From a virus, in IMG/VR virus record IMGVR_UViG_3300035703_000045, positions 29,045 through 93,044 of that record: a stretch of 64,000 nt of DNA. The stretch is one strand, 5' to 3'. Position 1 is the stretch's first letter; every line of letters starts with the position of its first letter. The notes below the pieces were generated by a model. That model was not told where the DNA came from, ran no database searches, and saw nothing but the letters and a program-made list of their open reading frames with translations. A program made the translations under genes and the position numbers. This document shows positions 15,157-23,709 of the stretch, piece by piece.

Positions 15157-16169
15157 AGGAAATGCTCCGTTGCCTTCTGCTTCAGTTCATTTTGAAGATC
15201 AAGGTCTTCACGAACGGCTAGGAGAAGTGCCTCTTTACCCTGCCACTTCTGACCGTTGTAGTTGTAGTACGCACCAGTTCGGTTGACAACCTCAATCGCA
15301 ATGCAGATGTTGACAATGTCCTTGATGGTATCAAACTCTCCCATATGGAAACCACCACTATCGGCAAAGTAGAAGTCCACTTGGGCGACCTGCTGGGGGC
15401 GGTAGGTCTTGTTCTTCATGGTACGAGCACGAATTGTCTGACCCACCGGCTCGTCCTTTTCCTTAATCCACTCGTCACGCTTGACTTCAACACGGGCAAA
15501 GTAGTGAAAGTTTTTAGCACGACCACCGGGTGTTGTACGGTTGTCTCCATACATCACACCGATCTTCTCACGCCATTGGTTAATGATGAGACCAGTACAT
15601 CCACGGTCGTCATCAATCATGGAACGCTTCTGTGAACTAGAAGACTTGCGGAGAAACTTACCAGTCAGACGTGCGCCAAGACCAACGGTGAACTCTTCCA
15701 TCATCTTCTCTGCCTCATCGTTAGGGACAAGGGCAGGTAGGGAGTCAATGACGATGCAGTCAACAGCACGGTTCTCAAGAGCACGGAGAATCAGGTCATA
15801 TGCCTGCTCCATGATATTGGTTTCAATAACCCATAGGCGGTCAAGGTCAACACCAATTGACTGTGCATACTCTGGAACGAACTCTTCTGCGGCGATCCAC
15901 ATGGCAGTCCAGTCAGGATCAATAGCCTGATTGGACGCAATTGTTTTGTAGGCAAGGGCGGTCTTACCTGATGACTCATCACCGATGATCTCTGACCATT
16001 GGTTCATGGGCCACCCACCACCTAGCATAAGGTCGTAAGCCAATATACCGGTGGTAATACGGGGCAGTTCTTTCTTTACAAAGGAACCTTGAACAATTGT
16101 GTTGTTCCCGTACTTCTTGTTGATAGATGCGACAATAGATTGCCACGTTTCGTGTTGATCAGTTTTCAA
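15153..16169 (-). CDS. recA: RecA-like recombinase
   Basis: 338 residues. TTG start with TAGGAG 5 bases upstream. Walker A GDESSGKT (63-70), catalytic-type Glu95-Glu96 (AAEE), Walker B CIVIDSL (Asp142), and a loop L2-like region RTTPGGRAKNFH. RecA/UvsX family: forms a filament on ssDNA and drives strand exchange with ATP. The neighbours (nuclease, resolvase, polymerase) make a recombination-dependent replication set. It lacks the long C-terminal acidic tail of bacterial RecA, fitting a phage form. Confidence 0.93.
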   Translation of the reverse strand: MKTDQHETWQSIVASINKKYGNNTIVQGSFVKKELPRITTGILAYDLMLGGGWPMNQWSEIIGDESSGKTALAYKTIASNQAIDPDWTAMWIAAEEFVPEYAQSIGVDLDRLWVIETNIMEQAYDLILRALENRAVDCIVIDSLPALVPNDEAEKMMEEFTVGLGARLTGKFLRKSSSSQKRSMIDDDRGCTGLIINQWREKIGVMYGDNRTTPGGRAKNFHYFARVEVKRDEWIKEKDEPVGQTIRARTMKNKTYRPQQVAQVDFYFADSGGFHMGEFDTIKDIVNICIAIEVVNRTGAYYNYNGQKWQGKEALLLAVREDLDLQNELKQKATEHFL

Positions 16170-16181
16170 TTTGGCTCCTAG

Positions 16182-16592
16182 TTATGCCCAGTTTGTTTCT
16201 ATACCTTGGTCGTATATGCCATTCCAACCGCACTCAAAGCATCGTGGGGCTGGGGCTTTTCCGTTGATGGTGGTGTTACCGCCTTTAGCGACACGGTGGA
16301 ACACATTTGAACTACCGCATTCGGGGCATCGCAGATCGCCTTGCTTACGCATAGCCTCGCCACCTTTCCACATGCGGATAGCACTGCCCATATCAATCTG
16401 GGCATCAGCAGGCTGGGACTCATCAAGGAGGCGTTGGTTACCAACAGTCTGTGAATGTTGCTGATACACAGGCTGTTGCTGTTGCGGTGGGAACCGCAAG
16501 GGAGGAGAGGTCGGGGGAATTGATGAAGGTTGTGATCTCTGTACAGGTTGGTTACCAGAGATGCGCCGTGACCACCAATCAGCGTTACTCAT
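16182..16592 (-). CDS. zinc-ribbon protein with Pro/Gln-rich N-terminus
   Basis: 136 residues. The first 55 are Pro/Gln/Ser low complexity. The C-terminal half has CPECGSSNVF and CFECGW, a four-Cys zinc ribbon (about 89-121). Likely binds nucleic acid or protein. Located directly upstream of recA, with an 8-base overlap with the gene before it. No specific function recognised. Confidence 0.65.
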   Translation of the reverse strand: MSNADWWSRRISGNQPVQRSQPSSIPPTSPPLRFPPQQQQPVYQQHSQTVGNQRLLDESQPADAQIDMGSAIRMWKGGEAMRKQGDLRCPECGSSNVFHRVAKGGNTTINGKAPAPRCFECGWNGIYDQGIETNWA

Positions 16593-17031
16593 CTTCTATA
16601 TCCTCGTCATCCTCATCGTATTCGTCTGCTGGAACGATTGTTAAGAACAAACCCATGAAGTCCATGAAGTTCGTCTTTAGGTTATCAGGGTTGTGTGCCT
16701 CAGGGTTGATTAACACAATCTCACTGTCTATTAAATGAGACAGAAGACCAACACCAAATGAAACGATGATGTTGTTTATATTTTCTTTCTCTTCTGCTTC
16801 CCATTCATTGGTGTCCTCCAACATGTCTAACATCCAGTTGGAGCAGGCTTTTATGGATTCAAGGGCACCTATTCCAGAGAGGGTGATCCATCGTTGTATA
16901 ATGTCAAGTAATTCGCTCTCTTGAACCTCTGGTGAGGGTATGGAAAATCCAGCAGAGTGCGCTAACTGTTGACCTTCTAATACTGATAAGGTCAAATAGA
17001 AGTTGCGTTGCTCTACTGGGCTGTACCCCAT
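16585..17031 (-). CDS. hypothetical acidic protein
   Basis: 148 residues, mostly helical, ending in a strongly acidic tail (ADEYDEDDEDIEDE). Its start shares a base with the polymerase stop (TAATG). Acidic C-terminal tails are common in replication accessory proteins; no family recognised. Confidence 0.6.
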   Translation of the reverse strand: MGYSPVEQRNFYLTLSVLEGQQLAHSAGFSIPSPEVQESELLDIIQRWITLSGIGALESIKACSNWMLDMLEDTNEWEAEEKENINNIIVSFGVGLLSHLIDSEIVLINPEAHNPDNLKTNFMDFMGLFLTIVPADEYDEDDEDIEDE

Positions 17032-19121
17032 TACTTGCCTTTAGCCTCTGACCAACTAGATGCAGAGTGGCAAGAAACCTTGAGGGGGATACCTTGATGG
17101 ATTTCTCCATCTCCCATCGCTGTAATTAGTAATGGCATGTAGGTGTCTACCTCGTCCTCAGGAACTATGACCACCAACTCGTCATGGACTTGCACCAAGA
17201 GTTTTGCTGGTGTGTTATAGAAGGTATCATACACCCTAACCATAGCCTTTTTACATATATCAGCCGCTGATCCTTGAACAACAGCGTTTACTGCTTGACG
17301 TTCGGCTCGTGCACGAAGTTCATTACTATCGGACCTAAGGTCAGGCAAACGGCGACGGCGACCAGAGAGTGTCTCTACATACCCCTTCTTAGCCCCGTCA
17401 CGGATCACCTGCTGTTTCCACTTGGTGATACCGGAAAACTGCTGGTAGTAACGATCAATTACAAACTTGGCGTGATCCAAGTCAATGCCTGTGGTGTTGG
17501 CTAGTTTGTGGGCACCACCACCGTAGGCGGTCAAGAAGTTGACACCCTTACCAAGTTGGCGTTCTTCAGAAGTAACTTCCTCAACTGGTTTATTAAGTAC
17601 CAAAGCCGCCGCACCTGAGTGAATGTCTTCCCCAGTTAGGAAGAACTCGCTCATCTTTTTATCACCGGAGAACATGCACATAACCCGCAGTTCAATCTGG
17701 TCGTAGTCAGCCACCAACATTTTGTACCCAGCAGGGGCGACGAATAAACCACGGACACTGCTGTCACGGGGAATGTTCTGCAAGTTGGGGTTGCTGGATG
17801 ACAGGCGACCAGTAGCGGTGCGATGAAGATGGAACGAGGGGTGAAGCGATCCTTGATACAACTTTGTCAATAGGCTGTCAACGTAGGTTGACTTCATCTT
17901 TTTCATTTCTGCCCATTGAATAAGCATGGGTACGACCGGATGCTTGTTCTCCATAGATCGGAGAACCTCCTCATCAACGGAGGCGGCTCCTGTACCAGTT
18001 ATTTTGGTGGGCTTGAGACCGAGACCACCTTCACGCTTTTTGTTAAAGAGCAGTTGCTGTTTGTGCTTGGTGCTATCGGGGTTGAACCCCGGAGGGGCGT
18101 AGTCCATCATGGACAGAAGAAGTTCGTTAAGGTTCTTATCAAGTTCTACACCCAGTTTCTTCATGGACTTTTGATCCACTGGGATTCCGTTGTCTTCCAT
18201 CTCCATGAGTACATACAGGACTCGCATGTCCTGACGGAGACAGTCAAGTAGTTCATTGTTTGAAGACAACTTGGACCATAGTTTGCGGTAAAGCAACCAT
18301 GTCCAACGAACGTCTAGGTGCACATACTTAGATGCTTTATTGAATGGCTCAAAGTCAATAGTGGCACCGATCTTGCCGATCTTGCTGTAGGGGTCGTACC
18401 CATTGAAGTTGTGGGCGATTAACCCCTGAAGAGAGTACGACGAGAGGTTCTCGTTCACGATGTGTTGCATAATCATCGTGTCCAAGAAAGGTTCATTTGG
18501 GAGATCTTGGTTGTAGTACTTCCGTATAGAACGGGTATCAAACTTTACGTTATGCCCTACTTTTGTGATGTCACTAAAGAACAAGGGCTTAAGAATCTCA
18601 AAGACATCAGAGCGATTCAGTTGCACGGGGGGTTCTGAGAATACGGCAGGCTTGAAGTAGCGAGCCTTAGCCATTGATTCTTTACCGTTAGCAAGTAGTT
18701 TGCGGTAGCCGGTAGGGGGAACCGTTGACCCATCACCACGCTCTTCAGGAACAATGATGTCGCCGTTCCGATGACCCATGGGGATAGCCCATGACATTCC
18801 TTCTGTGGCGATGCCAATCCAGAAGATCTCGTTACGCATTGGGTCAAGAGCAAGAGTTGACCGCCACCGATCCACGATGATCTCACGGGAACGAGCGATG
18901 ATGTCGTCATTCTTGGTCTTCAAGGTAGAGACATGTGCTTTGCACTCTTGGTCAATCCACGCCATGACATCGGGGTGACGTTCCACAACACCACGGGTCT
19001 CAACGTCGTATGCAAAGTGTCCGGTTGATTGGCAGATACGAACTACTTCTTGCAGTTGTTCTACCGTAGAAACAACATGGGGGGCTGTGAAGCCCCCCAC
19101 GCTGTCATGACTGTTAGTCAT
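17031..19121 (-). CDS. polA: family A DNA polymerase with 3'-5' exonuclease
   Basis: 696 residues from the ATG at 19121; a TTG two codons upstream is an alternative that overlaps the previous stop. Exo I FAYDVETRG (Asp39, Glu41), Exo II VGHNVKFDTRS, Exo III YVHLDVRW. Polymerase motif A ADYDQIELRV (Asp472), motif B (Arg521, Lys525, then NFLTAYGG), motif C VHDELVV (Asp647). No 5'-3' exonuclease domain, as usual for phage replicative Pol A. Motif A has Asp where Ser is common (DYSQ). The O-helix position equivalent to Phe762 of E. coli Pol I is Phe. Main replicase of this phage by inference. Confidence 0.96.
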   Translation of the reverse strand: MTNSHDSVGGFTAPHVVSTVEQLQEVVRICQSTGHFAYDVETRGVVERHPDVMAWIDQECKAHVSTLKTKNDDIIARSREIIVDRWRSTLALDPMRNEIFWIGIATEGMSWAIPMGHRNGDIIVPEERGDGSTVPPTGYRKLLANGKESMAKARYFKPAVFSEPPVQLNRSDVFEILKPLFFSDITKVGHNVKFDTRSIRKYYNQDLPNEPFLDTMIMQHIVNENLSSYSLQGLIAHNFNGYDPYSKIGKIGATIDFEPFNKASKYVHLDVRWTWLLYRKLWSKLSSNNELLDCLRQDMRVLYVLMEMEDNGIPVDQKSMKKLGVELDKNLNELLLSMMDYAPPGFNPDSTKHKQQLLFNKKREGGLGLKPTKITGTGAASVDEEVLRSMENKHPVVPMLIQWAEMKKMKSTYVDSLLTKLYQGSLHPSFHLHRTATGRLSSSNPNLQNIPRDSSVRGLFVAPAGYKMLVADYDQIELRVMCMFSGDKKMSEFFLTGEDIHSGAAALVLNKPVEEVTSEERQLGKGVNFLTAYGGGAHKLANTTGIDLDHAKFVIDRYYQQFSGITKWKQQVIRDGAKKGYVETLSGRRRRLPDLRSDSNELRARAERQAVNAVVQGSAADICKKAMVRVYDTFYNTPAKLLVQVHDELVVIVPEDEVDTYMPLLITAMGDGEIHQGIPLKVSCHSASSWSEAKGK
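19079..19098 (-). promoter_or_regulatory. perfect GC hairpin inside the polymerase 5' end
   Basis: Eight paired bases, GGGGGGCT and AGCCCCCC, around a 4-base loop, lying 23-42 bases into the polymerase reading frame. It would form a stable mRNA hairpin near the ribosome entry region. It codes for an ordinary Gly-Gly-Phe-Thr-Ala-Pro run, so it may be chance; it may also limit expression. Confidence 0.45.
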
Positions 19122-19123
19122 GG

Positions 19124-19828
19124 TCAATCGTCCAATTCCTCCACGGCGATCTTCAAGAGATCCTTGCGTGACGGAATCTGAATGATCTCAGGACCGTAAG
19201 CCTGCTTGCGGAGAGCCTTGATATCGGTCTCAGTAAGAGCCTCAATCTTCCACTCGTCAAGGTCACGCTCCTTGACCAACTGATGGTTGGTTGCGGAGGT
19301 GGCACCCTTACCGGAACGGCTGACCGCCCAGTAGTGCTTGGAGAGTGGTCCCTGACGGGGATCGGTGTGGAAGTTCTTCAACTGGTCAATGACACGGGGT
19401 CCGACCTCGTAGGACTTCAACAGTGGCTCCGTGTCGGGGGACAGGAGAACAACATTGAACGCAAAGCGTGTTGCAGGGCGGTTGCCAGCCTTGCAGAGGG
19501 GGCAGTCCTCAATGTCTGCAATGCAGGTGAATGACTTCTGACCCTGACGCTCCAGCCAGTGCTGACGGAATGTTGCGTACGGCTCATCCTCAACAAACTT
19601 GATGATGGTGGGTTCCTCTGCCACACGCAGACGCTGTGCGAAAGGTGAGTCAGCGGTCTTTGCCTGTTCCACGGCACCCCATCCACGACGGATGATGCGA
19701 GGGGCGTTGGCAGGACGAGCAGGGGCGGTTTCTTCCATCTCATCCTCGTCGTCGTCAGTGACGGTGCGAGTCTTCGTGTTCTTGATGGGGACTTCGTCTT
19801 CGTCGTCGTAATCGTCGTATTTGCTCAT
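19124..19828 (-). CDS. single-stranded DNA-binding protein, gp32-like
   Basis: 234 residues. Acidic N-terminus (DDYDDEDE and DDDEDEMEE), then a core with FRQHWLERQGQKSFTC and DCPLCKAG, the zinc-type Cys cluster and aromatic residues seen in T4 gp32-like proteins, followed by a beta-rich RFAFNVVLLS stretch. The acidic region is at the N-terminus here, whereas gp32 has it at the C-terminus. Position directly ahead of the polymerase supports the role. Homology is inferred from motif and place. Confidence 0.7.
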   Translation of the reverse strand: MSKYDDYDDEDEVPIKNTKTRTVTDDDEDEMEETAPARPANAPRIIRRGWGAVEQAKTADSPFAQRLRVAEEPTIIKFVEDEPYATFRQHWLERQGQKSFTCIADIEDCPLCKAGNRPATRFAFNVVLLSPDTEPLLKSYEVGPRVIDQLKNFHTDPRQGPLSKHYWAVSRSGKGATSATNHQLVKERDLDEWKIEALTETDIKALRKQAYGPEIIQIPSRKDLLKIAVEELDD

Positions 19829-19839
19829 GGTCTTCTTTC

Positions 19840-20277
19840 CTATGTGTTGGGCCAGTTGTCTTTTATGTGTTTGCGGAAGCCTTCCCAGTTAGCCTTCACT
19901 GGGTCGTCAATTTGATACCGCTCCGCTCCGGTTAGGACGCAGTCTAACTGCTCAAGGCTGTAAAGCCTACGCCCTTTTGGGGGTTTTCCAACAATTGTTG
20001 GACTCTTTGGTACGGACGTTCTGTAGTTCGCCTTCGGAATCCAACCTTGCTGTTCCCACATCCTTATGGTCACTGCTTTGCGCCCTAAGGCACGAGCAAA
20101 CTCTCCCACAGTGAAGAGCACCCTGTCAACTCCATTGATGGAATATACCTTGGATTTTGCTCCACGGTACCGATCTTCGGCAAGACGTGGCTTTGAACCC
20201 TTACGATTCTTTGGTGGAGTCTTGCCGGGGTAATCGGGAAGGTCACCAAACATCCGCATGATGGGGTCGTCACTCAA
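19840..20277 (-). CDS. MerR-like HTH DNA-binding protein
   Basis: 145 residues. FTVGEFARALGRKAVTIRMW followed by EQQGWIPKANYR is a MerR-type winged HTH (about residues 55-85), with GRRLYSLEQLDCV as the wing/second helix. The start appears to be a TTG (20277) that overlaps the previous stop by 8 bases; an ATG seven codons in is an alternative. Basic N-terminal arm. Likely a phage regulator within the replication operon. Confidence 0.75.
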   Translation of the reverse strand: MSDDPIMRMFGDLPDYPGKTPPKNRKGSKPRLAEDRYRGAKSKVYSINGVDRVLFTVGEFARALGRKAVTIRMWEQQGWIPKANYRTSVPKSPTIVGKPPKGRRLYSLEQLDCVLTGAERYQIDDPVKANWEGFRKHIKDNWPNT

Positions 20278-20653
20278 AGGGAGTCCACCCCTCGTTGATA
20301 AAGGAACGATTGAGAGTACGCAACCATCCCTTTTTGCTCATCAGTTGCCCGTGACCTCCGGTGATTTCGCAGGTCATGGCACTGATGTGTTCGTACTTCT
20401 GGACGATGTTTCGCATCTTCTCTGATACCTCGTTGTTAGACATGTCAGAGATATCAAAGTAATAACGCAGGGTACCAAACTTCTCTTTTACTTGAACTAC
20501 TTTGTAGTCAGGGTCTACCGACGACAGTTCACGATCTAGAGATGAGAGAAGATTAAACCAACCTTCACCACATGAGATTATGGGTTTTAAGTCTTCACGA
20601 AATCTCTTGATAATTGGTTGGATGACCTCAGGATAACTAGTTACATCACTCAC
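20270..20653 (-). CDS. conserved hypothetical phage protein
   Basis: About 127 residues from a GTG at 20653 that overlaps the preceding stop. The stretch IISCGEGWFNLLSSLDREL and then VVQVKEKFGTLRYYF belongs to a pattern I recognise from uncharacterised phage and bacterial proteins (GEGW..L, VKEKFG.LR.Y), with a Cys later in the protein. Function unknown. Confidence 0.65.
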   Translation of the reverse strand: MSDVTSYPEVIQPIIKRFREDLKPIISCGEGWFNLLSSLDRELSSVDPDYKVVQVKEKFGTLRYYFDISDMSNNEVSEKMRNIVQKYEHISAMTCEITGGHGQLMSKKGWLRTLNRSFINEGWTPFE

Positions 20654-20837
20654 CACGCACCGCCTTATCACGGAAGTAGATAACGCCGTCACCGTTCAGT
20701 TTCCTGATGACCTTGGACAGCGTGTCAATTTCGGCTTGCAGTCGTTCAATCTCCTTGATGGCATCGCGTACATCCTGTGGGTCGGGGTGAATCATTTGTA
20801 GCGATTCCCGTAGTCGGGTCACGATGTCGTCAGTCAT
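20646..20837 (-). CDS. small coiled-coil protein
   Basis: 63 residues from the ATG at 20837, overlapping the previous stop by 8 bases. Heptad-like helix AIKEIERLQAEIDTLSKVI. No family recognised. Confidence 0.6.
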   Translation of the reverse strand: MTDDIVTRLRESLQMIHPDPQDVRDAIKEIERLQAEIDTLSKVIRKLNGDGVIYFRDKAVRGE

Positions 20838-21246
20838 CACTGTAATCCTTCTTGGCTACGACCTTGAAAGCCCAAGTCTCACGCTGGTTATAGAACTCTG
20901 GCATCTGTTCTTTTAGTGTGGGATCTTCCCATGCGAGACCGAGCATCTTCTCTTCGCTCACGAACTCACGAACCTCTTTGACCAAATCCCATTTGCCTGA
21001 GGCTTTAGCCCATCCTTCAGCCATGTTTTCATTGAATGAGTTGGACACACGTCGTTCACGCTTTAACTGAACATCACCAACGGTTAGCCACAGATGACCT
21101 TTATCATCGGTATACCCGTGGGCAATAACTGCGTCATTGAGAAGTTGCTTGATCTCATCCACACGCTGTTGGGCACGGTTGGCAAACTCCTTTGCCTCTT
21201 CAAACTCTTTGGTCAAACGTGCGTAGTAGGCTTCGTCAATTGACAT
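20830..21246 (-). CDS. hypothetical protein
   Basis: 138 residues; the start shares a base with the helicase stop (TAATG). N-terminal coiled coil (KEFEEAKEFANRAQQRVDEI), then a beta stretch with HLWLTVGDVQLKRERR. Coupled to the SNF2-type helicase, so it may assist it. No family recognised. Confidence 0.6.
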   Translation of the reverse strand: MSIDEAYYARLTKEFEEAKEFANRAQQRVDEIKQLLNDAVIAHGYTDDKGHLWLTVGDVQLKRERRVSNSFNENMAEGWAKASGKWDLVKEVREFVSEEKMLGLAWEDPTLKEQMPEFYNQRETWAFKVVAKKDYSDD

Positions 21247-22793
21247 TATACTCCCGATTCTCGTAAGAAGGTTGAAAGACTGCTGAGGGTGATATCCATG
21301 CCACCCTTACCGTCATGGTGTTTACCATCAACAAAGGCTTCGTTGACGGATCGTTTGTGCTGAAGCATCTCGTATTGGCGTTCTTCAATTGACCCCTGCA
21401 TAACGAACGTAGCAATCGTAACATGCGGAAACTTGGAAGACAACCTAATAATTCGTGCTTCTCGTTGTTCCAACTTACCGCTACTCCAAGGTAAGTCATA
21501 AGATATCAGGTAGTTAGCCATCGGAAGGTCAACACCGTACCCACCGGCATCCGATGAAAGGAACAGACGGGTATTGGGATCGGTAGAGAACTGTTGCTTT
21601 GCCTCATCACGTTCTTCAGCCGACATGCCTCCCATGAATAAAACACTGTTAGTGAGTTTGGCTGTTGCCTTTTGTATGAGGCGCAGATTCTCTTTAAAGA
21701 ATGAGAACAACACCACTTTGTTATCGGGGTGTTGATAAAGAACATCTTCAATGTACTCAACGACTGCGTCTAGTTTCGGGGTGGCGGTAACCCCTGTCAG
21801 CAACCCAGCCTTGACCAAGGTAGCCGCATAGCGACTTCCCTCGTCTGGCTTGGTGTTGTCGTTGTACAAACCAGCCGACCTAACGATGAGTTCTGGGTTG
21901 TCGCAAAGCATCCTCAAGACGGTGAGACGAGACATGATCTCCCCTTGCGCCTCATTGGATTGTGGGTCGTTGTAGTGCTTCCAGATGTTGAACGCCCCAC
22001 CATGCATGCTCATTGCTTGATGGAGATGGTATAACAGATCTTCTGATATCTTACGATACAGCCCTGCCCCACGGGTATCATATGGGATCGGAATGGTCTG
22101 GTGGACAATGTCCGGCAATTGGTCGGCAATGTCCTCCCGTGTCTTACGAATCATGCACTCTGACATGGACTTATGCAAAACAGACAAGTTTCGGTAACGA
22201 GTAGGTTTTCCGAAATAGTCTCTGACGATGAAAGTACGGTCAAACTCGTCAAACTTACCAAGGACTGTTGGGTCAACAAACTCCATAATAGAATACAGTT
22301 CTTCTGGGCGATTCTCAATGGGTTGTCCTGTCAAAGCATACCGGTAGAGGATTGGCTTTGATATACGTTTGATCATTCGTGATCTCTTACTTGTGCGGGA
22401 CTTCAACATCGTGGCTTCATCCACTACAATGCATTGACAGGGGGTGCGCTTGAGAAACTCTTGGTCTTTGATCAGTGACTCAGGGTTCACGATGATGTAC
22501 TGAGCCGATACTGCCCCACGCCATGATTTCTCCCGTGCTTTGGGTGAGCCGTCAATTAGGGCAACACGGGAATCAGTAAACCTTTCTATCTCACGCTTCC
22601 ATTGGTACTTAAGGGAAGCAGGGACGACCACCAAGCAACGGTCAATCTCCCCAAGTTCAAACAAGCGATTTACGGCGGCGATTGTGGTGACCGTCTTACC
22701 AGCACCCATGACCAATCCAAGTAGCACTTGACCACGGTCAAGCATCTTCTCAACTGATTCTTCTTGGTAGGGATACAGAGTTCCGTTAAACAT
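21246..22793 (-). CDS. SNF2-type superfamily 2 DNA helicase/translocase
   Basis: 515 residues. Q-like LYPYQEE at the start, Walker A MGAGKT (Lys33), DEAT box (125-128), SAT-like LTGQP, and in the second RecA domain LFSFFKENLRL, SSDAGGYGVDLP and motif VI QREARIIRLSS. The expected SNF2 motif VI is QAxxRxxRxGQ; here the Gly-Gln is replaced. Phage relatives act in recombination-dependent replication (compare T4 UvsW, another SF2 enzyme). Starts 8 bases inside the primase end. Confidence 0.88.
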   Translation of the reverse strand: MFNGTLYPYQEESVEKMLDRGQVLLGLVMGAGKTVTTIAAVNRLFELGEIDRCLVVVPASLKYQWKREIERFTDSRVALIDGSPKAREKSWRGAVSAQYIIVNPESLIKDQEFLKRTPCQCIVVDEATMLKSRTSKRSRMIKRISKPILYRYALTGQPIENRPEELYSIMEFVDPTVLGKFDEFDRTFIVRDYFGKPTRYRNLSVLHKSMSECMIRKTREDIADQLPDIVHQTIPIPYDTRGAGLYRKISEDLLYHLHQAMSMHGGAFNIWKHYNDPQSNEAQGEIMSRLTVLRMLCDNPELIVRSAGLYNDNTKPDEGSRYAATLVKAGLLTGVTATPKLDAVVEYIEDVLYQHPDNKVVLFSFFKENLRLIQKATAKLTNSVLFMGGMSAEERDEAKQQFSTDPNTRLFLSSDAGGYGVDLPMANYLISYDLPWSSGKLEQREARIIRLSSKFPHVTIATFVMQGSIEERQYEMLQHKRSVNEAFVDGKHHDGKGGMDITLSSLSTFLRESGV

Positions 22794-23709
22794 TTTGAAT
22801 CCACGGTGGCATGACGGTCGCTGTTTTAAGACCGTTCTCTATTTCGTCGTCAGTCATATCCCCGATATCCTTTGCTGAGGTTCCAGCATAGTTCCACCAC
22901 AGCAACCCTTTTCGTGGACGATTCATGAATTTGTACAACTTCTTACTGGATTCAATACCAGCCTCGTCGTTGTCCATAGCCACAATAACACGATCAGCGA
23001 CATGGGTTACTAAGTGCATCTGGTCTTTTGAGACCTGTGCTCCGAAGGTGGCTAAAGCCTGTGGCTTTTCAAAGACCCCAGCAAATCGGATGATGTCCAA
23101 TGGGGACTCCACCAAGATGGCTGTGCGTGAGCGAAAGCGTTCTATACCAAACAGGGTTTTTCCCTTTTCTACGCCTACGGGGAAGTTGCGTACCCACCCA
23201 GTCTTCTTTTCCTGCCAGCCATCTAAACGACCAGTGGCAGACATGATCGGGATCGCCCACGCCTTTGACTTGGGATTCCAACGGACTCCATATCGGTGTA
23301 CCAAGTCTGGGTCTAGGTTCTTGAAGGCACACTTGGCATCGGACACACGGTCAAACCGAAAGAAAGCATCCCGATCCACATAGACAGTTTCCTCACCCTC
23401 TTTGGGAAGGGTGAGATTATTGAAGTTCGTGGAAACCAAGAACTTCTGTATTTCAAGACCGGCTTCAATCCCAGTCAGTTCTGCCAGTAGTGACGAGAGT
23501 GTTCCACGGGCACCGCATGAAAAGCAGATCCATAGACCAGTGTTGGCGTTGATACTCCAAGAAGGTGAGCGGTCTTCACGCCCCACAGTGCGTATGTGTA
23601 CTGGGCATTTGCCGGTGATTTCCCGATCACCGACACGCTTTAGTTCTACTCCTACGGACTGTAGGACTTCTGCGAGGTTAGTCGTATGAGGGGTTGATGT
23701 TTGAGTCAT
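22786..23709 (-). CDS. DNA primase (CHC2 zinc finger plus Toprim)
   Basis: 307 residues. Zinc site Cys35-x2-His38...Cys62-x2-Cys65. Toprim motifs: VESPLD (Glu201) and VIVAMDNDEAG (Asp246, Asp248). This is DnaG architecture without the C-terminal helicase-binding region; the helicase is a separate upstream gene whose end overlaps by 31 bases. Makes RNA primers for lagging-strand synthesis. Confidence 0.9.
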   Translation of the reverse strand: MTQTSTPHTTNLAEVLQSVGVELKRVGDREITGKCPVHIRTVGREDRSPSWSINANTGLWICFSCGARGTLSSLLAELTGIEAGLEIQKFLVSTNFNNLTLPKEGEETVYVDRDAFFRFDRVSDAKCAFKNLDPDLVHRYGVRWNPKSKAWAIPIMSATGRLDGWQEKKTGWVRNFPVGVEKGKTLFGIERFRSRTAILVESPLDIIRFAGVFEKPQALATFGAQVSKDQMHLVTHVADRVIVAMDNDEAGIESSKKLYKFMNRPRKGLLWWNYAGTSAKDIGDMTDDEIENGLKTATVMPPWIQNV

